Shown here in pieces: positions 27,101 through 35,145 of a DNA stretch of 64,000 nt. Every line of letters starts with the position of its first letter. Position 1 is the stretch's first letter. The notes under the pieces are model-generated. The model was given only the letters and a program-made list of their open reading frames with translations. It searched no databases and was not told the DNA's origin. The position numbers and the translations under genes are program-made. Source of the stretch: Planctomyces sp. SH-PL14 (GTDB taxonomy: Bacteria; Planctomycetota; Planctomycetia; Planctomycetales; Planctomycetaceae); assembly GCF_001610835.1 (NCBI RefSeq), contig NZ_CP011270.1:7024001-7088000 (forward strand), in the 5' to 3' direction.

Positions 27101-29190
27101 ACGAGGAACCGGTCGAACCGGAGCGACCAGGTGCGGAGGCCGTTGACCGGCTCGCTGCTCGTCTGTTCGATCACCGGCACGACGTCTGTCGGCGCGGCGG
27201 CGGTCCCGCTGACGACCTGGAACCGGAGATCGGTCCCGGCCGATTCGGGAAGCGTCAGCGACAGCCTTCGGGCGCCGCCCCCCTGGAGCGTGAGATCCGA
27301 CTCGATGTGCGAAAAGAGACTCGTTCGTTCGAGCCGCACGTAGGTTCGCGTGCTCGCGGTCAGCCGTGGCGGCTGTCGCTTGAGCGTCAGTTGCCCCGCC
27401 GCCCGCCCGTCCTGGTAGGTGAAGCCGTGCCGCAGCCCGGCCGAGAGGGCGGCGAACTTCTGCCGCAGGATCTCGAGGTCGTTGGCCCGGGCCAGGTCGA
27501 GTCCGACCACTTCGGCCGGGACGACGTCGAGACCCGCGGCGACTCCGATCCCGTACAGCCCTTCGACGACTCCCGCCTGCGGGAACCGGATCTCGGGGAG
27601 GGGGAGCCGCTGTTCCGTCTCCTCTGGGGGCCACGTCTCGGGGATCAACCGGGTCGAGATCTGGACCGTCCGGGTCTGGCCCGGGAGGAGCGGGGCGGGG
27701 AGGGGAATCCGGATGAGCTGCGTTCCGGCGTCGCTGGGGAGCATCTGGTGGTCGATCGTCTGTCCGTCGACCTGCGTCGCCAGGATCTGCCACGCCGCGG
27801 GGACGGAGACCTGCACTTCAAAGAGCGGCGCGAAGCGGGTCTCGATCGTCCCGACCGCGATCATGTCGATCCCGGTCTCGGTGAAGGTCAGGAGGTTCGT
27901 GACCGCCGCCTGGAGCTCGCGGGCCTTGGCTTCGGTCGAGAACGAGAGCTGGAAATCGGGCTTCCAGACCTGAAACGCCAGCCGCTGGTCGGAGGCGGGG
28001 CCGGTCTGGGCGAAGGCCTGCTTCGCCAGGTCCTCTTCGCTCATCTGCCGCACCCCGGCGGTCTTCTCGGTCCGGACCCGGACCCCCTGCGGGAACTCGA
28101 CCCGCACGATGCCGACGTGCGAGGCGACCCCTTCGATTTCCAGCGTCGGGACCTCCCACGGCTTCCCCGGCTCGACCTGGACCACCCCCTGGAAGGTGAT
28201 GGTCCGATCCCCTTCGATCGGCTGGCGGTAGTTGAGGGTGATCGTGGTCGTCCCGGGGGAATCGGGGGTGTCGGTCAGCTCCCACGCCTCCAGGCCCGTC
28301 GAGTCGACGCGGGTGATCTCGAGCTTCTTGGGGACGACGCACGTGAGGCGGTTCAGCGCCCGGCCGAAGACCTGGATCCGCGTGCTGGCGGACCAGGTGA
28401 CGTCACCCGGCGTGACCCGCAGGCCGAACGCCGTGTTGGCCAGCGTGAGGGCATCCTTCCGATCGGTCGCCTGCCGGCCGGTGAAGGTGAGCTGGATCCG
28501 CTCCCGTCCGCCGACGGGGAAGACATACTCGGCTGCCTGGTCCTTCTCCCCGGGACGCTGGAGCTGCTGGCCGTCGACGGTCAGGAACCGCTGCGCGGGG
28601 GCGCTGACCGTCATCTCGGCCGAGGCGGCCGGAAGGAGTGAGAAGCCGACCGCCCGGTCGCTTCCGGTCGCCACGAGAGGAGCGGAGGCAACGAGCTTGA
28701 GAGGATGAATCCCGGCCTTGTCGAGGAACAGGTGTAGCAGGTCCTTGTTCTCGCCGTCGCGCGAGACCGCCGCCGGGCCGTCGTTGATCTGCACGGACTC
28801 GATCGACAGGCCGCCGATCGGCAGCTTCAAGTCGGTCCAGCCGCCGTGGTGCGTCTGGATCCGGGAGGTGACCGTCACGACGAGCTGATCGTCGCGGATC
28901 TCCGCGCGGTACCGCGTGTCCGAGAGGACGGCGGTCCGGGGGAGGGAAGCGACCGCCTCGGAGTTGGTCCGGGCCGCTTCGACGAGCTTGCGGAACTCGT
29001 CCTGCGGCAGGAAGACCCCCCGGGCATCGCGGGCGATCACGGCGTCGAGACTGTCGACCGGCACGTAGAGCAGCCGGTAGCCGCCGATCTCGCGGGGGAG
29101 CGTCGATTCGGCGTCCTGGGCACGGGCCGTCGCTCCGGGCAGGCCGAGGGCCAATCCAAGGAGGAGCAGGAGAAGCGTTTTGGCGGACAT
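21157..29190 (-). CDS. giant membrane-anchored exported protein, 2677 aa
   Basis: No function is recognised. A signal peptide (MSAKTLLLLLLGLALGLPGATA) leads into a beta-rich module with YVPVDSLDAVIARDARGVFLP. Near residues 960-1030 come two hydrophobic segments ending in LLPAVQQSREAARR, then a Pro-rich stretch. More helices at about 1245-1350 end in a signal-like ARAQDA. A second module then starts with VVPYNGEDPLTAFRVFLPQ, which repeats the first motif. Residues ~2275-2370 are a Gln-rich coiled coil, and three helices close the protein at ~2590-2670. It reads like two exported membrane proteins fused in tandem. The ATG at 29190 opens the signal peptide and has GAAGG upstream. It is 64 bp downstream of a paralogous 1126-aa gene. 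Confidence 0.85.
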   Translation of the reverse strand: MSAKTLLLLLLGLALGLPGATARAQDAESTLPREIGGYRLLYVPVDSLDAVIARDARGVFLPQDEFRKLVEAARTNSEAVASLPRTAVLSDTRYRAEIRDDQLVVTVTSRIQTHHGGWTDLKLPIGGLSIESVQINDGPAAVSRDGENKDLLHLFLDKAGIHPLKLVASAPLVATGSDRAVGFSLLPAASAEMTVSAPAQRFLTVDGQQLQRPGEKDQAAEYVFPVGGRERIQLTFTGRQATDRKDALTLANTAFGLRVTPGDVTWSASTRIQVFGRALNRLTCVVPKKLEITRVDSTGLEAWELTDTPDSPGTTTITLNYRQPIEGDRTITFQGVVQVEPGKPWEVPTLEIEGVASHVGIVRVEFPQGVRVRTEKTAGVRQMSEEDLAKQAFAQTGPASDQRLAFQVWKPDFQLSFSTEAKARELQAAVTNLLTFTETGIDMIAVGTIETRFAPLFEVQVSVPAAWQILATQVDGQTIDHQMLPSDAGTQLIRIPLPAPLLPGQTRTVQISTRLIPETWPPEETEQRLPLPEIRFPQAGVVEGLYGIGVAAGLDVVPAEVVGLDLARANDLEILRQKFAALSAGLRHGFTYQDGRAAGQLTLKRQPPRLTASTRTYVRLERTSLFSHIESDLTLQGGGARRLSLTLPESAGTDLRFQVVSGTAAAPTDVVPVIEQTSSEPVNGLRTWSLRFDRFLVGPHLLTVDLRTPKPAGVLTAPVLSVLSAERESGYVAIEAAEEQFLTIQAVDANGRPLPGIDPVDMPAGFYAPQERVVSAFFADRGGWQVGIQEQRFGRTAIPTAVVHQARLASVLEEDTRWQHQAEVVYSAVGIQSLKITMPAAELWGATIDGHAVEIRRRGNDFVVPHDPAGGEAQHTLKLLYRSARTESDPVPDSNRIVHHPPVIQAIDGAGREQPLEALQQSWTLHYPRDLALVESHGTFRPQGELHSLGWLDGVWRMLRRQAPRNVPSMLTVAALIFGAAFLLRWIFSLATTARPNWRYVGIAAGSLLVLGMCFLMLLPAVQQSREAARRSSLATTASPKALPQAHFEMDVDIPAKPVTEELARPRQYSEPAADGAMFGGVPGGQPMPPPPPSPESPVPQSAAPKDFLSEFKAEIRDESRSMIDRKRNVVAPRGGAEPANGPAAPSSIPSIVQTAPQRPSDAPQASPPGPPAATPAPVTPEEAEGTVRWRKSGKGFANAAGLLSLNASLTIPPDSASVEFSHRGEDGVSGGSAATTPALDVRYQRRDQVRAGSWFVAAVILFLTWLLRRWRGPLLLATLLLIVLPIALAPVAPATAQEFLDGACAGGIGGLLLLALVRAVPAIAGWRPTRLAKTVFPLAIGGAALLSLLGGEARAQDADVDRQALVVPYNGEDPLTAFRVFLPQETYLKLSQQAKPTEASSEPAPLEATISEALYVVTSAPGDNPSALVKARFLLEGFRKHQIRLPLPFEGGAIQSAVLDGAPAPLAVDGARPVLILDKPGRHVLDVEFRTALETTGPAGRIAVKLHPVPAARLTFELPTPDLEFRLTGSSGQFRKGTVDGKTVVEAPVDQGGEIALAWQPKQVKGIDSAIVQVESSTIASFDDAGLQSSHAFGISVRQGTISDLVFSLPAEMSLKKLRGDDVSGWETNGEGADRTLKVFFRQPIDRQTRIVVELFRTFDADAATPLTVPEVAPRDVSRDSGQVGLFTTSSLGLRVREATGVVQTDAGKFQPAAELARPEGTPQTAYRFSARPARIVVEPFRRPRETTVTAEHGVRIGLRKQLIASLFHLDIGGTPQGSVSFELPKDFLVIDVESETPLADWYTAPAAADALPILTVEFATPRTGKVSLALQGKVTLPAEGATMDIRVPRPLDATRTTAAVGVWFDDLYSASLRTLPDPWRPLPSEQAPAGLRQLHAAPVQFAFRSTKPEAPAVTFDIARSVPQLSGDSITLTAVSNSSIDHGITLRWKISRAATDTFQFITPLSLENRLQFTDSRIRQVTSSRIETGLRWTVILNEPVRDQFLLSGVATLPPAADETVVFPSLVMEVPNATALAVPLETQRHFGVLVNLSNRQLAPVNPQQIRSVTRSELPFRIEDTLLEQAMEVVELPAAGAGGGPVPQWKSQRAEEVQTNLASVTGTELVTVFNHDGSWRTRAEYTIRSRGQQFLGLRLPPASRILAAVVNGRPARTVRTQVGGADAQLVPLPATNVSDLSLRLVLILAGHVGGPFEDAIRPRAQSFDIPAPHVLSRTDSAEFGMTVAQTLWTVYVPDDFRVTPIENSPRTNVAIEEAEEFAVSSELLNAQRQLTDVLDLLRVSNSSTVSAVQRDNSRSNLKQIDLSLQQIENKFQQFRGEGRERYLEFFEGNRAVIEQAQQAAQQGGEEAPSQQQDSQSFILSNTVRLNAANDDFGGIANGTVRELETEQKFRFAVPQTESGKEKAAAKKGDAESSRGKLRSQIANQSQIDLSYQKGQAVGQQPGSGGNAQPPGVSFEQSQDRKPQWGDAAGMAGGRSRPISAGGGIELDNFSRQNRWESQAGSKLDASKLSTLSRGMGGGGFASDLSPLMDQIQQETAGTWTEAGGLSLKFDLPTAGQTLHFSKIGGSPKLAIAARPRRAWDLLAGSAWTLVWLGLAALLVVAARRMDVRRGLLAAAPYVLAAIGAACYLLLPGDERVIGIAIWLAVAVWIVSTALPRTAE

Positions 29191-29254
29191 GGCATCGAGC
29201 CTTCGATGAGCGGTGCAGACGAGACAGGCGGCGGGACGGTTCTCCATCGAAGGC

Positions 29255-32200
29255 TTAGACGGCGGACGCCGGGAGAGGCTCTCCCGGAGGAACGTCCCGC
29301 GCGGGGGGCGGGGCAGGGGGTGTCGACGGCGGCGGACTCGCGGGGGGCGTGGTTCCGGAACGCGTCAGGGCGAAGAGGGCGTGCACGACCCACAGGAGCA
29401 GCAGGAACGCCAGCCCGTAGCGGGCGGCCGCCAGGACGTGATACAGCGTGTGCGGATCGTTGAGGGCGTAGAGCGAACAGACCAGGAGGGCGATCAGGAG
29501 GATCGTGAGTTTGTTCTCCCACGACGTCCGGATCAGGATCAGACCGACGATCGCCACGACCGTCGACAGGACCACCGCGATCGTGACGTTGTGCCACCAC
29601 GCGATCCGGATCGACTCCGCCCCGCCGAGGTTGGAGTAGACCGTGACGTTCCGGCCTTCGGTCGGGAGCGGGATCGAGACCTGTCCGGCGGGCGAGGAGA
29701 TGAACGAGGACTCCCGGTGCGAGTCGAGCTCGGCGGAAGGACCGCGGCCGAACAGGGCGTCCCACAGCGACCGCTTCCGCTCGATCTGGAACGGATTCGG
29801 ATCGCCGACGAGCGAGTACTTCCGGGGAGCGTAGACCGCGACCTTCTGGTGCTGGACCGGCACGCGGGCTTCGGCGCCGCCGAGGACCGGCAGCGGCAGC
29901 AGCAGCCGGCCCCGCCCGCCGCGGCTTTCGCCCAGGCTCGGATTGACTCCCCACTGGAAGTGGAACGTGACGACGAACTCGTCTTCCACGCGTCCCTTGC
30001 GGATGACATTGAGCCAGAACGGCTCCCAGCTCTCGCCGACCTTCTGCTTCTCGCCGATCTCGGCCTTCTCGAGGCGGACCTCCGAGTTGCCGACATAGAC
30101 CCCCAGGAGCTGCGGGCCGAGCGGAAGCTGCACGAGCAGCCGCTGCCGTTCCGAGGTCTTGAGCTGGTACTGGACGCAGTAGGTCGCGTCCTGTCCTTCG
30201 CCGATCACGATCTCCGCCAGCGAACGGGAGACGATCGTCGGGACGACCGGCTGGATGTCGAACTTCGAGTGCTCCAGGGTGACCACGATCGCTGCGTCGG
30301 CCGGCTGGTCGAAATAGCGGAAGGCCAGCGTTCCATCCTGCGGAAGGTGCTGGAGCTCGCGGACGTCGATCGCCTCGACATCTCCGCCGGCAGCATCAGC
30401 CGAGACCGCCAGGGAGTCGTCCTTGAAGACCGTCATCTCTCCTTCGACGCTCGACAGGGGCGTCTTGGCGTCCCCCTTCTCGTAGCCGAGCGGCCGGACC
30501 AGTTCGATTTTGCTGGACCGCGCGGCGCCCGCCTCACCGGCGGCCGACTTGAGGTCGTACTGGATCAGGAAGGAGACCGGGCCGGTCACTTCCCGCTGCA
30601 TGATGATCGTCCACGGGACCCAGCCGTCCGCGGCGTCGCCCGAGGTCTTTTGCTTGATCGCCACCGCCGAGCCGGGGGCCGCCACGATCTGGATCCGGTC
30701 CTGGACCGCGGCGGGGGTCAGGAGACGGAACGTGTCGATCCCCGAATACTGGACGAGATAGGTGAGGCGCGTTTCGACATCGACCAGCTCCGGCTTCACC
30801 GTCGCCTTCGTGGCGACTTCGGCCGAGATGCGGGTCGCCTTCCGCCGCGTCGTCACGGGAATGGTGACCGGCCGACGAGTGAAGGCCCACGTCGAGTTCA
30901 GCTTGGCGTCCCCGAGCTGGGCGTTCCCGCTCAGCGGCACCGGCTGGGCGGAGACGAGTCCCTTCTCATTGACGAGGACTTCGACCGACTCCCGGGCGTA
31001 AACCCGGACCGTGCCGGTTTCCCGCTCGACCGCCAGCGGCTCAATGATCGGGAGGGCCAGTTCGGCCGGCTCCATCCCGGCGGCGTAGTTGCGGTGGGCC
31101 CGGACCGTGACGTCGATCGCTCCCTGCGTCTTTTCCCGCAAGGCGACCGTCAGGGTCTTGGTGGCCGCGTCGACCGAGAATTCCTTCATCGCCGGGGCTT
31201 CGACGGCGTCAACGACCAGCTCATCGGGAAGGCGGTACTGCAGCTGGAACACCCCGGCGCGGTCGACGACATGCCGGAAGACCGATTCGACCCGGACCTC
31301 GTCCTCGACGAAGGCGATCGAAGCGGCGTGATCGACAAGGATCCGCGGCTCGATCGGGCGGGCCTGGACCCGCAGCGTCACCTGCGGGTTGTAATAGCGG
31401 AAGCCGACGACTCCGTCCCCCTTCAGCCGGTCATCGAGCTCGGCAGCGTCGATCCGGGTCACCCCCTGCTGCTCGACGACCGCGAGCGTCAGGTCGGAGG
31501 ACTGTCGAATCGCCACCTGCCCGCTCTCGCGGACGACGTCCAGCGGATGGATCCCGTTCACCGCCGCCTCGGCGGTCGTCCCGAGCACGGGGAAGGGATC
31601 GGCCGGAAGCTTGCTCTCGGTGTGGACTTCGACCTGGACCCGGCCTTCCCGCGGAGAGAGCAGCTCGACGGTGATGACCTGCCGGCTCGGATCGTTCTTG
31701 ACCTGCCAGCCCTTGAGTTTCGCATCGGAGGCGACGTCCAGGATGCGGTGGGATTTGGGAACCGCGATCCGCAGCTCGGAGATCGTCCCCCGCAGAATCT
31801 CGTAGGTGAGATAGGCGTCGTGATGCACGAGCCCTTCGTCGATCGTGACCTTGGTCCGGTTGTCGACGCTCGTCAGGAGATCCATCTCCGGCTTCATGCT
31901 CGCCTTGGGATACCAGCGGGCGGCGATGCGGTTGGTCGATCCCAGGCTCGCCTTGAATTGCGTCGTTCCCGCGGCCGCTTCAACCGGCAGCGTTACGACC
32001 TTGGGGGTGACGTCGATCGCCTGGCCCTCTTCCGGGATGGCGATCTCGAAATTCGTGATTCCGACCGGCGGGGCCTCGATCGCGATCTCCCGGCCGTTCG
32101 GAGAAGTCTGGATCTTCGTCGACAGCTCGAGTTTGACCGTCTGCTCGCCGGCGGTCCCCAGCATCAGGGAGTAGGCCCCGGTTTCGGTCCCGCGAAGGAC

Positions 32201-32635
32201 AACCTTCTCGCCCCCTTCGACCTTTCCGACCGCGGCATCGCCGAAGCGGAGCGGCAGTTCGACCCACGGCTTGCCGAGGACGTTGATCTTGAGCGTCACC
32301 GTGATCCGGGCCAGATCCCCTTCGACCTTGACCGCGTAATTGGCCTCGGTGATCACCGCCTTCAGGCTCTGGCCTTCGGTCGGCGCGGCGTCCGCCCGCT
32401 TCTTCAGATCGAGGTACTCCTGATACGGGAGCACGACGGTCGCCGTCTGCTTCTCGAAGACCTTCCAGAGGTCCCGGAACGGAAGATAGATCGTCCGGTC
32501 GACCCCTTTCGGTTCCGCCGCCGCGGCCGGAGGCGTCTCGGGGGGCGCCTGAGCCCGGGCGGGAGCCGGGGGCGCGAGGACGAGGGCCGAAAGAACGGTC
32601 AGGAAAGCCAGAATTCCGCGGAAGGATCGTTCCAT
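29255..32635 (-). CDS. large exported membrane protein, paralogue of the giant protein, 1126 aa
   Basis: This is an unknown exported protein. A signal peptide (FRGILAFLTVLSALVLAPPAPARA) precedes TIYLPFRDLWKVFEKQTATVVLP followed by YQEYLDLKKRA. That is the same opening motif as both modules of the downstream 2677-aa protein. The bulk is beta-rich with recurring phrases such as VPKSHRILDV, RVEVHTESKLP and LQYRLPDELVVDAVE, suggesting stacked Ig-like or beta-sandwich domains. Three hydrophobic helices (about residues 990-1090) and a Pro-rich tail (PPASPPPSTPPAPPPA) end it. The ATG at 32635 starts the signal peptide and has AAGG upstream. It is probably the first gene of an operon with the giant protein and endonuclease V. 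Confidence 0.85.
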   Translation of the reverse strand: MERSFRGILAFLTVLSALVLAPPAPARAQAPPETPPAAAAEPKGVDRTIYLPFRDLWKVFEKQTATVVLPYQEYLDLKKRADAAPTEGQSLKAVITEANYAVKVEGDLARITVTLKINVLGKPWVELPLRFGDAAVGKVEGGEKVVLRGTETGAYSLMLGTAGEQTVKLELSTKIQTSPNGREIAIEAPPVGITNFEIAIPEEGQAIDVTPKVVTLPVEAAAGTTQFKASLGSTNRIAARWYPKASMKPEMDLLTSVDNRTKVTIDEGLVHHDAYLTYEILRGTISELRIAVPKSHRILDVASDAKLKGWQVKNDPSRQVITVELLSPREGRVQVEVHTESKLPADPFPVLGTTAEAAVNGIHPLDVVRESGQVAIRQSSDLTLAVVEQQGVTRIDAAELDDRLKGDGVVGFRYYNPQVTLRVQARPIEPRILVDHAASIAFVEDEVRVESVFRHVVDRAGVFQLQYRLPDELVVDAVEAPAMKEFSVDAATKTLTVALREKTQGAIDVTVRAHRNYAAGMEPAELALPIIEPLAVERETGTVRVYARESVEVLVNEKGLVSAQPVPLSGNAQLGDAKLNSTWAFTRRPVTIPVTTRRKATRISAEVATKATVKPELVDVETRLTYLVQYSGIDTFRLLTPAAVQDRIQIVAAPGSAVAIKQKTSGDAADGWVPWTIIMQREVTGPVSFLIQYDLKSAAGEAGAARSSKIELVRPLGYEKGDAKTPLSSVEGEMTVFKDDSLAVSADAAGGDVEAIDVRELQHLPQDGTLAFRYFDQPADAAIVVTLEHSKFDIQPVVPTIVSRSLAEIVIGEGQDATYCVQYQLKTSERQRLLVQLPLGPQLLGVYVGNSEVRLEKAEIGEKQKVGESWEPFWLNVIRKGRVEDEFVVTFHFQWGVNPSLGESRGGRGRLLLPLPVLGGAEARVPVQHQKVAVYAPRKYSLVGDPNPFQIERKRSLWDALFGRGPSAELDSHRESSFISSPAGQVSIPLPTEGRNVTVYSNLGGAESIRIAWWHNVTIAVVLSTVVAIVGLILIRTSWENKLTILLIALLVCSLYALNDPHTLYHVLAAARYGLAFLLLLWVVHALFALTRSGTTPPASPPPSTPPAPPPARDVPPGEPLPASAV

Positions 32636-33026
32636 CGACTGCGACCTTGTTCGAAGTCCGATTCGTGCAGGACTGAACTCCAGCGGAGGATCATTCCTCG
32701 CTGCGAGCAGGCGTCTCGCAGCGGAAACTCCGGGGGCGCAATGGTTTTGGAACGATTTCGCTCCAACCGCTCCGCCCCGCAAAGTGACGACCCGCTGAAA
32801 GTCAGTCCGGTTGCACAGGATGCGTTATCTGTACGAGATGGGCAATATTGAAGTCTCGATATTCCCACCAGCTTCGACGCGCGGCAAGATTCGAAAAGTT
32901 CAGGATTTGTGATGCAGTCGATGCGAAAATCTCGAAAATGACATCTCAACATTTGGGAGGACTCAGGATTCCTGCGTAAGCTGGACGAAGTTTCGGAACT
33001 TCCGACCGCTGCCGGAGTTGGACACT
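32636..33026. other. divergent intergenic region, promoter area
   Basis: This gap of about 390 bp lies between the start of the large minus-strand operon and a plus-strand response regulator. The middle is A/T-richer than the surroundings (for example CAATATTGAAGTCTCGATAT near 32842-32861) and must hold two promoters. I see no confident -35/-10 pair, RNA gene or repeat. Confidence 0.5.
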
Positions 33027-33725
33027 GTGAGTCAGGCCATGAACCTGCTGGTCATCGAAGACGACGCCGTGCTCGGCAAGGCCATTGAACGGGGCCTCCT
33101 CGAAAAGGGGTACGTCTGTCACTGGACCCGAAACGGCCGCCGGGGGCTGGAGTTCGCCCAGGCGCAGAAGTTCGACGCGATCGTCCTGGACCTCATGCTT
33201 CCGGATCTGACCGGTCTGGAGCTCCTCAAAACGATTCGCGCCCAGGGAATCCGGACCTCGGTCATCATCCTGACCGCGATGGGATCGGTGGAGGATCGCG
33301 TCAACGGCCTCAACGCCGGGGCCGACGACTACCTCGTGAAGCCATTCGAGTTCGCCGAACTGCTGGCGCGCCTGCATGCGGTCAGCCGGCGGTCGCACCA
33401 TCTCCAGTCGTCCGTGATGTCGGTCGGGAGCCTGACGCTCAACATGTCGCTCCGCCGCGTGACACGGGACGGGAAGGAGATTGAACTCACCCCCACGGAA
33501 TTCAGCCTGCTGGAGTTCCTCCTCAACAACGTCGGGCAGGTCGTGACCCGCAAGATGCTCTGTGAGCACCTGTGGGATGCGAACTGGGAGGGGGTCACCA
33601 ACGTCATCGAGGTCCACATCAACCGGCTGCGGAACAAGATCGACCGCGACTTCCCGAGCCCGCTGATCCACACCGTCCGGGGCAAGGGATATGTCCTGCG
33701 GACGGACGTGCCGATCGCGTCGTGA
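33027..33725 (+). CDS. OmpR/PhoB-family response regulator, 232 aa
   Basis: This is a two-component transcription regulator. The receiver domain (residues ~5-118) has the acidic pair in LLVIEDD, the phospho-acceptor Asp in VLDLMLPD, the Thr in IILTAMG and the Lys in YLVKPFEF. The C-terminal winged helix has LTPTEFSLLEFLLNN, then VTNVIEVHINRLRNKID and HTVRGKGYVLR. GTG at 33027 is chosen because GGAG lies 9 nt upstream; ATG at 33039 is the alternative. No histidine kinase gene is adjacent, so it is an orphan here. It faces the giant-protein operon across a shared intergenic region, which makes that operon a candidate target (inference). Confidence 0.93.
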   Translation: MSQAMNLLVIEDDAVLGKAIERGLLEKGYVCHWTRNGRRGLEFAQAQKFDAIVLDLMLPDLTGLELLKTIRAQGIRTSVIILTAMGSVEDRVNGLNAGADDYLVKPFEFAELLARLHAVSRRSHHLQSSVMSVGSLTLNMSLRRVTRDGKEIELTPTEFSLLEFLLNNVGQVVTRKMLCEHLWDANWEGVTNVIEVHINRLRNKIDRDFPSPLIHTVRGKGYVLRTDVPIAS

Positions 33726-33801
33726 CCGCTGCCTGTCGGCGTGGACGTCTGCGACAGATTGAGCGCCTTAACTCCCAGTGGCGGCCCGGGCGAAACGTCT
33801 C

Positions 33802-34347
33802 TCATTCAGATGGGAGAAACCCGCGTTCCCGCAGTTCCTGGATGTTGTCGCGGGCGCTGCGCATGACCCGTTCCGTCGCGTAACGGAAGACCGCGATCCC
33901 CCCCAGCCCGTGCGGGGCGGTCAGGATTGCCACGTGGTCCTCTTCTTCGGCGTCGAGCTGCCGGTTCAGCTTGGCGACCATCTCTTCGACGCTGTCCGAG
34001 ACCTGGCGGCCGCGCCGCTCCTGGTTGTTGAACCGCAGATGCGAGAACGCGGCCTGGCGGGAGAGGAGGAAGCTCGCCATCCGGCCGACGGCGTCGTCGT
34101 CTCCGTCAAAAAAGTTCTCGAACGCCGGGTCGGCGTTGTCCGGCGTGATGATCAGCGGACGCGTGACGCGGACCGTTCCTTCGGCGACGGTGACGAGGTC
34201 GGACCCCGACTTCGAGTCGACAACCAGGTAGTACGGCATCTCCGACTCACCGAAGGTGAAGAGGGAGTAGTGGACCGGGCGGGCGATGCTGACGGCGTTC
34301 CAGAGCCGGGCGAAGGCCTGCTCCGGATTCGGTGAGGAAAAGTCCAT
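33802..34347 (-). CDS. hypothetical protein, 181 aa
   Basis: A soluble protein of unknown function, with no signal peptide. The sequence has well-formed alternating helices and strands: PEQAFARLWNAVSIARPVHYSLFTFGES, YYLVVDSKSGSDLVTVAEGTVRVTRP, then GRMASFLLSRQAAFSHLRFN. It ends in a helix ENIQ-like, RDNIQELRERGFLPSE. The composition is that of a real conserved protein. The ATG at 34347 has GAGAG just upstream; an upstream frame of 30 residues is not convincing. It converges with the response regulator and is followed upstream, on the same strand, by a PEGA lipoprotein gene. Confidence 0.7.
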   Translation of the reverse strand: MDFSSPNPEQAFARLWNAVSIARPVHYSLFTFGESEMPYYLVVDSKSGSDLVTVAEGTVRVTRPLIITPDNADPAFENFFDGDDDAVGRMASFLLSRQAAFSHLRFNNQERRGRQVSDSVEEMVAKLNRQLDAEEEDHVAILTAPHGLGGIAVFRYATERVMRSARDNIQELRERGFLPSE

Positions 34348-34507
34348 CAGTCTCTCGTGTGCCCCGCTCGGCGTCTGGTGTCGCAACGAGCTCGTGTCGC
34401 AAAGAGAGAGTGTGGCCCGGTCCGAATCGAAGTGCAATCGGACGTATCACGGCGTCGAGAGCGCGGCCTTCTGTCCGACAGCCACCGCGACAGACGCCGG
34501 CTTCCGG

Positions 34508-34942
34508 TCAGTTCCCGAACTGGCTCTGCGAGCGGAAGTTCTGCCCCCGCTCGCGGAGGAATTCCTCGTTGTTCGCGTCGGCCGGCCCGCCTGATCCCGC
34601 CATCGGCGCGAGGCGGTAGGTGAAGTCGTGCCGGTTCGTGACCCGGGCCGGAAGGAAATTGTCCGAGACGAGGTCCAGCGGGAAGATCTGATACCACGGC
34701 GGGGGGACCGGCTGCTGGACCGTCAGCGTCTCGAACCCCGGCTTCGAGAGGGTGATGTCGTTCACGCCGTAGTAGGTGAAGTCCATCGAGACCGGCGCCA
34801 GCCCGAGCCGCCGGCCGTTGACCTCGACGAGCGCGCCGGGCGGATCGGAACGGACCGTGATCCGCCGGCTGACCGACCAGCACCCCGTGAGCGCGGGGGC
34901 GAGCAGCAGCAGGACGATCGACAGTCGAGACCGGGAATCCAT
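34508..34942 (-). CDS. PEGA-domain lipoprotein, 144 aa
   Basis: A predicted envelope lipoprotein. The signal peptide ends in the lipobox LTGC (MDSRSRLSIVLLLLAPALTGC), giving Cys20 as the lipidated residue. It is followed by a PEGA-type surface domain: ITVRSDPPGALVEVNGRRLGLAPVSMDFTYYGVNDITLSKPGFE (residues ~28-72). The tail (WYQIFPLDLVSDNFLPARV, then FTYRL) is typical of planctomycete PEGA lipoproteins. PEGA domains are non-enzymatic and usually extracytoplasmic, so a structural or binding role is likely. It starts at ATG 34942. Confidence 0.85.
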   Translation of the reverse strand: MDSRSRLSIVLLLLAPALTGCWSVSRRITVRSDPPGALVEVNGRRLGLAPVSMDFTYYGVNDITLSKPGFETLTVQQPVPPPWYQIFPLDLVSDNFLPARVTNRHDFTYRLAPMAGSGGPADANNEEFLRERGQNFRSQSQFGN

Positions 34943-35145
34943 TCTCGGCAGGACAGGGGAGGGGCGAGGAGGGGCGGGGCGGAAGTGACCGAGGCCGCGA
35001 AGGGTATTCGACAGCCGCAGATGGGGGCTAGACGAAGTTCCTGCGACCGGCCGAGGCTGGTGTTGTGCCTTAAGGGATTGCCTTGGAATGGCTTGCGGAG
35101 ACGCGGCCTGCCACCACTTCGTCTCGGTCTCCGCCGGGAATCCCC

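Noticed and set aside
23500-28641. A 1713-codon open frame on the plus strand opposite the giant protein
   Set aside because: It is the antisense shadow of a GC-rich coding frame. It is dominated by Arg, Gly, Asp and Pro with no domain or ribosome binding site, while the minus strand has signal peptide, helices and repeated motifs.
29213-32851. A 1212-codon plus-strand frame opposite the 1126-aa membrane protein
   Set aside because: Antisense shadow with the same biased composition; the minus-strand gene has a signal peptide and membrane helices.
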